A stretch of 12,137 bases of DNA from assembly GCA_051651645.1 (NCBI GenBank), contig JBOFSR010000013.1:1-12137 (forward strand), written 5' to 3'. Source of the DNA: JBOFSR01 sp051651645 (GTDB lineage: Bacteria > Spirochaetota > Spirochaetia > Treponematales > Treponemataceae). Both the position numbers and the translations under genes were made by a program. The notes under the pieces are model-generated. The model was not told the origin of the DNA. It saw nothing but the letters and a program-made list of their open reading frames with translations, and ran no database searches. This document shows, piece by piece, positions 6,555 through 12,137 of this stretch (position 1 is its first letter; the number at the start of each line of letters is the position of its first letter).

Positions 6555-6583
6555 TTTGTGCACAAAGGAGCGCCTGCCTTTGT
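6555..6583. promoter_or_regulatory. Candidate operator: 12-bp palindrome plus overlapping inverted repeat
   Basis: TTTGTGCACAAA (6555-6566) is a perfect palindrome lying four bases upstream of the -35 box of the ABC-2 operon. Its right half is shared with a second inverted repeat, ACAAAGG (6562-6568) and CCTTTGT (6577-6583). The position suits a regulator site; the nested dyad could also fold into a hairpin in read-through mRNA from modC. No T-run follows on either strand, so a terminator is unlikely. The regulator is unknown. Confidence 0.45.
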
Positions 6584-6627
6584 AAATGGACGGCTAAAAA
6601 CTGAGACGTAACGAGAAAAAAAGGGCG

Positions 6628-7248
6628 TTAGTTGATTTCTACAATACGGGAGCAATAAGATTGAACCTCATGAGCGCTGTGCGAAACAAAGATTATGGGG
6701 CAATGAAATCCTTGTAAGATTTGAAGCAAGCCCGCTTTAATGCTCTCTTTTAGGGTACTATCAAGGGCAGAAAATGGCTCGTCGAGCAAAATAGCCTGAG
6801 GCTGAGAAGCAAGCAGGCGAGCAAGTGCAACGCGTTGTTGTTGTCCGCCAGAGAGTTGATGTGGAAAGTGATTTTGAAGGCTTTCTATTTGTAAAAGCTT
6901 TAATACATGGTCGATAAAGGCCTTTGAAGAGGGCTTATTTTTTACACCGCATACAATGTTTTTTTTGACGCTCATCTTGGGGAATAGCTCATACGTTTGA
7001 AATAAATAGCCTACATTCCGTTTTTGTGGAGACAAATTGACGTTATCCGTGCTATCAAATAATACTTTTTGATTCAGTATAATAGAGCCTTCATCAGGGG
7101 CAATAATGCCGCAAATCATTTTAAGGGTAAGCGATTTTCCGCTACCGCTTTTGCCTAAAAGTCCTATAATCTCGCCACTTTGCACCGCAAAAGAAAGGTC
7201 TAGCGTAAAATCATTGAACGACTTTTTGAGGACAAGGTCTAAACTCAT
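6628..7248 (-). CDS. modC: Molybdate ABC transporter ATP-binding protein, short form (ModC)
   Basis: The 206-residue ATPase energises molybdate (or tungstate) import with ModB. Motifs: Walker A GKSGSGKS (32-39), Q-loop LFQTYELFP (Gln84), signature LSGGQQQR (132-139), Walker B AILLDEP (152-158), D-loop SALD, and switch His190 in FVSHSAHEV. Typical ModC proteins are about 350 residues because of a C-terminal molybdate-sensing TOBE region. This one ends right after the ATPase core (SRIVEIN), so that regulatory part is missing. ATG 7248 was chosen because it overlaps the modB stop (ATGA) and has AAAGGAAA upstream; a longer open frame (to 7329) lies inside modB. It is third in modABC. Downstream there is no convincing terminator before the exporter promoter. 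Confidence 0.85.
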   Translation of the reverse strand: MSLDLVLKKSFNDFTLDLSFAVQSGEIIGLLGKSGSGKSLTLKMICGIIAPDEGSIILNQKVLFDSTDNVNLSPQKRNVGYLFQTYELFPKMSVKKNIVCGVKNKPSSKAFIDHVLKLLQIESLQNHFPHQLSGGQQQRVALARLLASQPQAILLDEPFSALDSTLKESIKAGLLQILQGFHCPIIFVSHSAHEVQSYCSRIVEIN

Positions 7249-7904
7249 GAGCTTTCCTTTGAGGTAAAAATATTGATAAGCCAAAGCGAGAGGAACGAAA
7301 GGATTGAAATAACAAGAACCCAAATCCATGCGGTTTGCATGTCGCCACTTGCCGTTGAAAAATAAATCGCCATGGGAATAGTTTGCGTCTGCTGTGGAAT
7401 GTTTCCTGCGATCATCATCGTTGCCCCAAACTCCCCTAAAGCTCGGGCAAAGCTCAGTGCAAGGCTTGCTGAAATTCCAGGCAAGCTCTCTGGAATCATG
7501 ACTTTAATAAAAATTGAAAACTCGCTCATGCCAAGAGTTCGCCCAGCCCAAATAAGATCGGTGTTCACTTGTGCTAAAGCTCCCTTTGCTCCACGGTACA
7601 TGAGGGGAAAAGCAACGACGGCGGCAGCAATTACGGTGGCATACCACGTAAAAACAATGCTAATTCCCTGCTCAAACAAAAAGCGTCCCAGAAGACTCGT
7701 GCGTCCCAAAATGATGAGCAAGAAAAAACCCAGCACTGTTGGCGGTAAGACCATTGGCAGTGTAAAAAGTGCATCACAGACAAGTGAGATTTTTTTGTTT
7801 GCATTCAGTGTAAAGCGAGCGGCACATAAGCCGAAAACCAGCGCTATAAGGGAGGCAATACTTGCGGAGCGTAATGAAATTAGCAAAGGAGAATAATCAA
7901 ACAT
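7245..7904 (-). CDS. modB: Molybdate ABC transporter permease (ModB)
   Basis: A 219-residue inner-membrane permease with about five or six hydrophobic segments. Family hallmarks are present: FTLPMVLPPTVLGFFLLIILGR near residue 50 and AFPLMYRGAKGAL. The EAA-type cytoplasmic loop carries ARTLG-like GRTLGMSEFSIF and PESLPGISASLALSFARALGEFGATMMIAGN, almost canonical for ModB/CysW. ATG 7904 overlaps the modA stop in a TGATG arrangement; the stop overlaps modC's ATG. The three genes are therefore tightly coupled. It forms the channel for the oxyanion delivered by ModA. Confidence 0.92.
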   Translation of the reverse strand: MFDYSPLLISLRSASIASLIALVFGLCAARFTLNANKKISLVCDALFTLPMVLPPTVLGFFLLIILGRTSLLGRFLFEQGISIVFTWYATVIAAAVVAFPLMYRGAKGALAQVNTDLIWAGRTLGMSEFSIFIKVMIPESLPGISASLALSFARALGEFGATMMIAGNIPQQTQTIPMAIYFSTASGDMQTAWIWVLVISILSFLSLWLINIFTSKESS

Positions 7905-8671
7905 CAATAACTCACTAGAAACCCATATTTTTTGAAAATTGCTCTACCTCGCTCTGATGCCAAAAAGTTGACAAAGGTTTGTGCAATCTCTTTTTTAGCC
8001 GAACTTTTTATTATTCCCACAGGATAAACAATTTTTGAGTGCATGCCATTAAGATCTTGTGCAGCAACAGTCACTTTTTTGCTGTTAGAAGCATCGGTTT
8101 TGTACACAATGCCTGCATCAACATTGGCACTTTCAACCCACGATAAAACCTCTCGTGCATCTTTTGCGTAAATGAGTTTTTTCTCAACCACCTTAAAAAG
8201 ATTTAAGGTATCCAAAACCTCTTTAGAATAATAGCCAACAGGAACGCTTTTAAAATCCCCAACGGCAATTAATTGGATTGCAGGATTTGATAAGTCAGTA
8301 AAACTTTTCAGTGAAGTATTTTTTGACGTTATAAGAACAAGCTCATTTTGTATAAAAGATTGAACGGTGGCCTTTTCAATAAGATTTTTTTCAACAAGCC
8401 GTTGCATTTGTAAAGATCCTGCTGAAAAAAAGATATCACCGCTTGCCCCCTGCTCAATTTGCTGCTGCAACGCCCCAGAAGAAGCATAGTTTTGCCGAAC
8501 AATGATAGTGGGATGCTCTTTTTGAAAATCGCTGACGCATTCTTTCATTGCATTGCTCAAACTTGCCGCAGCACACACCAAAAGAGTTTGCTTTGCAGAA
8601 TCTTTTTTGCCCAAAGAAAACGCATTAAAAAAAGTAAATCCGCAAAGCACAAGAGCAAGCATTTTTTTCAT
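7904..8671 (-). CDS. modA: Molybdate-binding periplasmic protein (ModA)
   Basis: The 255-residue solute-binding protein captures molybdate/tungstate for ModBC. An N-terminal signal peptide (MKKMLALVLCGFTFFNAFS) is followed by a hydrophilic start. The Cys in it does not sit in a good lipobox, so a soluble exported form is more likely than a lipoprotein, though spirochaete lipoboxes are loose. Binding-site motifs: LLVCAAASLSNAM, NYASSGALQQQIEQGA then GDIFFSAG, VPVGYYSKE, and VDAGIVYKTDA. It is first gene of modABC. The promoter is near-consensus (TTGACA, 17 bp, TACTAT) and ends six bases before the ATG. There is no ribosome binding site, so the mRNA is predicted leaderless. No ModE-like operator or molybdenum-cofactor riboswitch is visible, and there is no room for a riboswitch. 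Confidence 0.93.
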   Translation of the reverse strand: MKKMLALVLCGFTFFNAFSLGKKDSAKQTLLVCAAASLSNAMKECVSDFQKEHPTIIVRQNYASSGALQQQIEQGASGDIFFSAGSLQMQRLVEKNLIEKATVQSFIQNELVLITSKNTSLKSFTDLSNPAIQLIAVGDFKSVPVGYYSKEVLDTLNLFKVVEKKLIYAKDAREVLSWVESANVDAGIVYKTDASNSKKVTVAAQDLNGMHSKIVYPVGIIKSSAKKEIAQTFVNFLASERGRAIFKKYGFLVSY

Positions 8672-8677
8672 GCGTAA

Positions 8678-8706
8678 ATAGTATCGTGAGACAAGCTAAT
8701 TGTCAA
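8678..8706 (-). promoter_or_regulatory. Promoter of modABC (leaderless geometry)
   Basis: On the minus strand, -35 TTGACA (8706-8701) is perfect and -10 TACTAT (8683-8678) lies 17 bp further on. Six bases separate the -10 from the ATG at 8671, placing the likely transcription start at the A of ATG. It is divergent from the murJ promoter in the same 117-bp gap. Confidence 0.75.
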
Positions 8707-8750
8707 CGTTCTTGCACCTACCAGACAATCAACGCGTCTAACATGGTGGC

Positions 8751-8779
8751 TTGCAAAGAATTTTAAATATCTATATTCT
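8751..8779 (+). promoter_or_regulatory. Promoter of murJ
   Basis: -35 TTGCAA (8751-8756) is followed after 17 bp by -10 TATTCT (8774-8779); an overlapping TATATT at 8772-8777 is an alternative. The ATG at 8789 is nine bases beyond, leaving a leader of about two or three bases and no Shine-Dalgarno. The -35 hexamer is the same as in the exporter promoter. Confidence 0.6.
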
Positions 8780-8788
8780 TAACAGCAA

Positions 8789-10366
8789 ATGAAAAAAAAT
8801 ACCTTACTAGCCTCAGGATTACGCCTTTCAGCTCTTACCTTTATTTCACGCCTTCTTGGCCTTGTGCGCGAAATGACAAAGGCGTCACTTTTAGGCACTA
8901 CCGCCTTAGCCGATGCATTTTCCATTGCCTTTATGATTCCCAATTTATTCCGTCGCCTTTTTGCTGAAAATAGCATTTCCGTCGCCTTTATTCCCACGTT
9001 TCGCTCATTTTTAGAAAAGTCCTCAAAGGAAGAAACGCAAGACTTTCTCAAAGCCTCCCTAACACTCGTAAGCTTTTTGACAGGCATTGTTGTAGTCATT
9101 GGCGTAATTTTTGCACCGCAAATTATTCCGTTTTTCATAAGCGATATTTCAAACGATGTAAAGCCCGAAATGATTTTTTTGACACGAGTTATGTTTCCCT
9201 ACCTTTTCGTAATTTCCATTGCAGCATTTTTTCAAGGCGTCCTTAACGGATTGAGAATCTTTACGCCATCAGGATTTACGCCCATTTTGTTTAATCTTTT
9301 TGTTATAGGATTTGCCTATTTTGTATCGCCGTATACAAAAAATCCAGCACGAGCAATGGCGTACGGAGTGATTGTCGGAGGAATTGTCCAAGCACTCTTT
9401 CAAGTTCCCTTTGTCCTCAAGCAAAACTGGAAAATCGCATTTGGAAACATTCAATCTGCGTTCACCAACGAGGGAACAAAAAAAGTCTTGTTTTTAATTG
9501 GCCCAACGATCATTGGTATGGCAGCGTATCAAATCAATGACGTTGTTTCAACAATTCTTGCAGGAAAGGCAGGAGTTGGCATTGTTTCAAGCCTTCAATA
9601 CTCGCTTCGTTTACAAGAATTAATTTTAGGGATTTTTGCCGTCTCTATTGGTACCGTGATTTTACCTGATTTATCAGCATTTGCAGCAAAAAAAAATTGG
9701 CCATCCTTTAACAGCGTTCTTTTGAAAGCAATCAAAACGGTCACATTCATCACTATTCCCATTACATTTTTTGCCCTACTCTTTCGTGAAAACATCATCA
9801 TTTTGATTTTTCAAAATAATCGCTTTACCGCAGAATCCGTTCGCCTAACAAAAGAAGCGTTCACCTTTCACATTGTAGGATTGTTTTTTATTGCACTAAA
9901 CCGCATTTTATCACCTGCTTTTTATGCACAAGGCAACACAAAATCGCCAACGCTTGCAGGAATTTTAGGCTTTGCAATAAATATGATTTTTGCATTAATT
10001 TTAGTCTCTCCCATGAAAGGAGGAGGCATTGCGCTTGCATTAAGTCTTGCAAGTTGTGCAAATACAGCATTTTTACTTACCTTTCTTGCAAGGAAAAAAA
10101 TCCTTGATATCACTATTTTGCTCAAAAATATTTTTTTCTATGTTGTAAAGATTTTTCTTGTCGCCGCACTTTCCATTATTCCGCTCTATTTTACAAAAAA
10201 CCACCTGCTAAACTTTTTTTCAACACAAAATAGATTCATTGCACAAGGAATCCCGCTTTTTATATCTGCCAGTTTTTACGGATTTTGCACCATACTCATT
10301 TTAATTAGCCTCAAAGATTCAATAACTAAAGAAGTAATTGCAATGCTAAAAAGACGAATGTCATAA
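8789..10366 (+). CDS. murJ: Lipid II flippase MurJ (MviN family)
   Basis: A 525-residue polytopic membrane protein, normal length for MurJ, which moves lipid II across the inner membrane for peptidoglycan synthesis. The N-terminus carries the family hallmarks: SRLLGLVREMTKASLLGTT, ADAFSIAFMIPNLFRRLFAENSISVAFIPTF. These include the paired Arg residues and the acidic/aromatic positions lining the cavity. Further signs are FFQGVLNGLRIFTPSG, a central GPTIIGMAAYQINDVVST, and LNRILSPAFYAQGNTKSPTLAG. Roughly fourteen hydrophobic segments are visible. The conserved acidic residue usual in FAEGAF is kept although Gly is replaced by Asn (FAENSI). It reads divergently from modA, from a promoter very close to the ATG. 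No clear terminator follows; the next gene has its own promoter. Confidence 0.93.
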   Translation: MKKNTLLASGLRLSALTFISRLLGLVREMTKASLLGTTALADAFSIAFMIPNLFRRLFAENSISVAFIPTFRSFLEKSSKEETQDFLKASLTLVSFLTGIVVVIGVIFAPQIIPFFISDISNDVKPEMIFLTRVMFPYLFVISIAAFFQGVLNGLRIFTPSGFTPILFNLFVIGFAYFVSPYTKNPARAMAYGVIVGGIVQALFQVPFVLKQNWKIAFGNIQSAFTNEGTKKVLFLIGPTIIGMAAYQINDVVSTILAGKAGVGIVSSLQYSLRLQELILGIFAVSIGTVILPDLSAFAAKKNWPSFNSVLLKAIKTVTFITIPITFFALLFRENIIILIFQNNRFTAESVRLTKEAFTFHIVGLFFIALNRILSPAFYAQGNTKSPTLAGILGFAINMIFALILVSPMKGGGIALALSLASCANTAFLLTFLARKKILDITILLKNIFFYVVKIFLVAALSIIPLYFTKNHLLNFFSTQNRFIAQGIPLFISASFYGFCTILILISLKDSITKEVIAMLKRRMS

Positions 10367-10412
10367 TTCTTCTTAAAAAAAAGGATTCAACCGCGTATCC
10401 CCGTATTTCTCA

Positions 10413-10441
10413 TTGACAAACGAGTCTTTTTTTGATATACT
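10413..10441 (+). promoter_or_regulatory. Consensus sigma-70 promoter of the tandem NDK gene
   Basis: TTGACA (10413-10418), a 17-bp spacer, then TATACT (10436-10441). The predicted start near 10448 gives a leader of about 32 nt with GGAG at 10470-10473. This is the strongest promoter in the window and, unlike the others, has a conventional leader. Confidence 0.8.
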
Positions 10442-10479
10442 TTTTAGAATGTACTCAAAAGTTTTTTTTGGAGAATTCA

Positions 10480-11676
10480 ATGTCTGAGGAATTATCATAC
10501 ATTTTAATCACTCCTCACTCAATTACTAAATCTCGCACTGGTGGTATTCTCGCACGTATTATTTCACAAACAAGCTTGGATTTAGTAGGTGCTCAAATAG
10601 CCACCTTTGATCAAGAATTTGTTAGTGCGTATGCAAACTCATTACGCAATCATACCGACTATGGATTAACCGCAGATAACGCAAAACTCCTTTCTGAGTA
10701 CATGATGGAAAACTTGCTTGCATCAAATGGCTGTGGGCATCGTGTTATGTTATTGCTGCTCAAGGGTGAAAATGCTGTTGCCAAATTATACAATGCCTGC
10801 GGATCTTTATTTGATGAGGATTGCGACAGCGTCCATCATGATGAGGAAATTCAAAAAGGCGAGACAATCCGTGATACCTATGCGGACTTAATTTGGGCAG
10901 ATAAAACAAAAAAGACAATCAAGTATTTTGAGCCTGCCGTTTTAGTGGTGAAAAACCCCCAAAAAGTAAAAGAACACCTGCAAATGTTCAGCTCATATTT
11001 AAAAAATGTTAGCAATATTGTGCCGTCAATTCGATATAAAAATCCAGATAAAATACAAAAAACACTCGTTATTATAAAGCCTGATAACTGGGCATATGCC
11101 TCCTCTCGCCCAGGTTCAATTATTGATATGTTTTCACGCACGGGCTTGCGAATTGTTGGTTGTAAAATATTTAGAATGTCTGTTTCACAAGCCATTGAGT
11201 TTTACGGCCCTGTAAAAGATGTTTTAATTGAAAAGCTCTCGCCTGTTTTTGCAAAGAAGGCTCAAAATCTCTTAGAAAAAGAGTTTGACTTACACTTTGA
11301 TGATGAGTGCAAAGACCATTTAATGCTGCACATTGGAAAAAAATGTGCCATTGATCAGTTTGAAAAAATTATTGAATTTATGTCAGGAACACAGCCAAGC
11401 CAATGCCCTGCAGATGAGCTTAGTGACCAAGGTAAAGTAAAATGTATGATTTTAATTTACGAGGGTGAAGACGCTGTTGAAAAAATTCGAGAGACCCTTG
11501 GGCCAACGGATCCGACAAAGGCACCCAGCGGAACAATCCGCAAAGAATTCGGTCATGACGTGATGATAAACTCAGCCCATGCATCTGATTCAGCAGAAAA
11601 TGCAAAAAGAGAAATGAACATTGTAAAAATTGATGAAAACACATTGTCATCAATTATCGATTCATTTTATCCATAA
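10480..11676 (+). CDS. Tandem nucleoside diphosphate kinase-like protein, one catalytic domain
   Basis: A 398-residue protein with two NDK folds; ordinary NDK is about 140 residues and transfers phosphate between nucleoside tri- and diphosphates through a phospho-His. The second domain (about 193-385) keeps the catalytic set: LVIIKPD (196-202), Arg in KIRETLGPTDP, GTIRKEF (351-357) and INSAHASDS with His367. It holds an extra helical-looking segment (about 246-312) between the FY motif and the EGEDAV strand. The first domain (about 6-170) is recognisable (GGILAR, LKGENAV, ETIRDTYAD). However, it has ITPHS in place of IKPD, and KYFEPAV where the active-site His motif should be, so it is probably inactive and structural or regulatory. 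ATG 10480 was chosen over 10432 because GGAG lies six bases upstream and the longer start would overlap the -10. It is monocistronic, with its own promoter and terminator. Confidence is high for the fold, moderate for activity. Confidence 0.82.
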   Translation: MSEELSYILITPHSITKSRTGGILARIISQTSLDLVGAQIATFDQEFVSAYANSLRNHTDYGLTADNAKLLSEYMMENLLASNGCGHRVMLLLLKGENAVAKLYNACGSLFDEDCDSVHHDEEIQKGETIRDTYADLIWADKTKKTIKYFEPAVLVVKNPQKVKEHLQMFSSYLKNVSNIVPSIRYKNPDKIQKTLVIIKPDNWAYASSRPGSIIDMFSRTGLRIVGCKIFRMSVSQAIEFYGPVKDVLIEKLSPVFAKKAQNLLEKEFDLHFDDECKDHLMLHIGKKCAIDQFEKIIEFMSGTQPSQCPADELSDQGKVKCMILIYEGEDAVEKIRETLGPTDPTKAPSGTIRKEFGHDVMINSAHASDSAENAKREMNIVKIDENTLSSIIDSFYP

Positions 11677-11692
11677 TTATAACTGCCATAAT

Positions 11693-11727
11693 TTTACTCA
11701 AAAAAACAAGCTGAGTAAATTATTTTT
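11693..11727 (+). terminator. Intrinsic terminator after the tandem NDK gene
   Basis: TTTACTCA (11693-11700) pairs with TGAGTAAA (11712-11719) around an 11-nt loop and is followed by TATTTTTTG. The stem is AT-rich but symmetrical, sits 17 nt after the stop, and is followed by a T-run, consistent with a rho-independent terminator. Confidence 0.6.
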
Positions 11728-11778
11728 TGTATCGCAGCACAAGCTAAAATTGTTTGTGTTTTTTTAGTAGGAGTTCAT

Positions 11779-12137
11779 GTGAGTAAAAAAGATTTTCCCA
11801 AAATTCATTTTTATGACCAAGATTTTGTTGATATTTATGATAGAACGTGGTCTTTACTGCAAGATTTTTGGTATACAGAAGCTACCGCTGATGATGATTC
11901 AGATGGATATTTTTTATATCCAAGCAAAAACTCTGAGCAAACAGATTCTATTATTGTTGATCAATTTGAATCAATCTTTTCAACCTTTTTTATGGTTTAC
12001 TCAAATCGAAACTATCCTGCAGGAAAAAACTTAGATTTTTTTTATGAGCAGCAAGAAGAAAATGGTGCAATCCGTTGGAAGTATAATTTTACAACAAAGA
12101 ACCCCATTTTTAGCGATGGAAACCCCCAGGGACTTGG
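11779..12137 (+). CDS. Trehalase/MGH1-like glycosidase family protein, N-terminal part
   Basis: The reading frame is open to the window end (119 codons, incomplete). GTG 11779 is the start: AGGAG lies at 11769-11773 with 5-nt spacing, while the ATG overlapping it is followed at once by TGA. The protein begins MSKKDFPKIHFYDQDFVDIYDRTW and contains DGYFLYPSKN, DQFESIFSTFFMVYSNRNYP, NLDFFYEQQEENGAIRWKY and NPQGLG. An aromatic/acidic-rich start with EQQEENGAIRWKY resembles six-hairpin glycosidases of the trehalase/GH63 type, which hydrolyse alpha-glucosidic bonds. There is no signal peptide, so a cytoplasmic enzyme is likely. The catalytic residues would lie beyond the window. The assignment rests on recognition of this N-terminal pattern and is moderate. 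Confidence 0.55.
   Translation, partial: MSKKDFPKIHFYDQDFVDIYDRTWSLLQDFWYTEATADDDSDGYFLYPSKNSEQTDSIIVDQFESIFSTFFMVYSNRNYPAGKNLDFFYEQQEENGAIRWKYNFTTKNPIFSDGNPQGL

Noticed and set aside
6596..6627. Terminator after modC
   Set aside because: Only a 5-bp TAACG/CGTTA pairing around a T-rich loop, with no GC stem followed by a T-run.
7372..7896. 174-codon plus-strand frame opposite modB
   Set aside because: It is a shadow of modB, whose motifs are unambiguous on the minus strand; the product is Ala/Arg/Lys-rich and unrecognisable.
8779..9138. 119-codon minus-strand frame opposite murJ
   Set aside because: It overlaps the highly conserved N-terminus of murJ and has basic low-complexity composition.
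10367..10412. Terminator after murJ
   Set aside because: The GGAT/ATCC pairing is only four bases and no T-run follows.
11727..11750. Promoter for the final gene (TTGTAT and TAAAAT)
   Set aside because: The spacing is only 12 bp and no better -35 is in place; the gene may have a non-consensus promoter that I cannot define.

Overview
The window looks like a low-to-moderate-GC host-associated spirochaete chromosome. Treponema is my best guess, from overall gene style and the tandem nucleoside diphosphate kinase; no rRNA or unambiguous marker is present, so this is inference. It splits into a decayed accessory left third (1-3450) and an ordinary chromosomal right part (3499-12137).

Left third: a minus-strand remnant of a Mu-like prophage (gp28-type terminase large subunit, about 49-970, preceded by a short C-terminal scrap of the gene before it, 967-1083). 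The gp28 copy is dead: its start frame breaks off before the P-loop, the middle is split between two frames, and the C-terminus stops next to a 14-bp perfect inverted repeat at 14-53. The upstream phage scrap runs straight into a repeat array (1086-1430). Next come a full-length orphan type I restriction specificity gene (hsdS, 1518-2630) with no hsdM or hsdR in view, and a second, longer array (2671-3446). The arrays consist of three subfamilies (AT-rich 45-bp doublets, 23-bp TGTGCATAACGCC-type units, 23-bp CTAGTAAGGGGG-type units). All share a period of about 23 bp and an AACG core in the same register. Their order is doublets, 23-mers, hsdS, G-rich 23-mers, 23-mers, doublets, as if hsdS and the G-rich block had been inserted into one older array.

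Right part: three minus-strand genes (3499-6513) form an ABC-2 type exporter with an auxiliary protein, resembling GldA/GldF/GldG, with overlapping or closely spaced reading frames and its own promoter and a palindromic candidate operator. Upstream on the same strand lies modABC (6628-8671, molybdate uptake; modC lacks the usual C-terminal TOBE region). Divergent from modA on the plus strand is murJ (8789-10366, lipid II flippase), followed by a double-domain nucleoside diphosphate kinase (10480-11676) with a consensus sigma-70 promoter and an intrinsic terminator, and the start of a gene resembling trehalase-family glycosidases (11779 to the window edge).

A recurring feature is promoter placement. 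At modA, the ABC-2 ATPase gene, murJ and probably hsdS, the -10 box lies only 6-9 nt before the start codon, which predicts leaderless or near-leaderless mRNAs. Operon-internal genes and the kinase gene carry Shine-Dalgarno sequences instead. The main candidate for something undescribed is the hsdS cassette between in-register repeat arrays.
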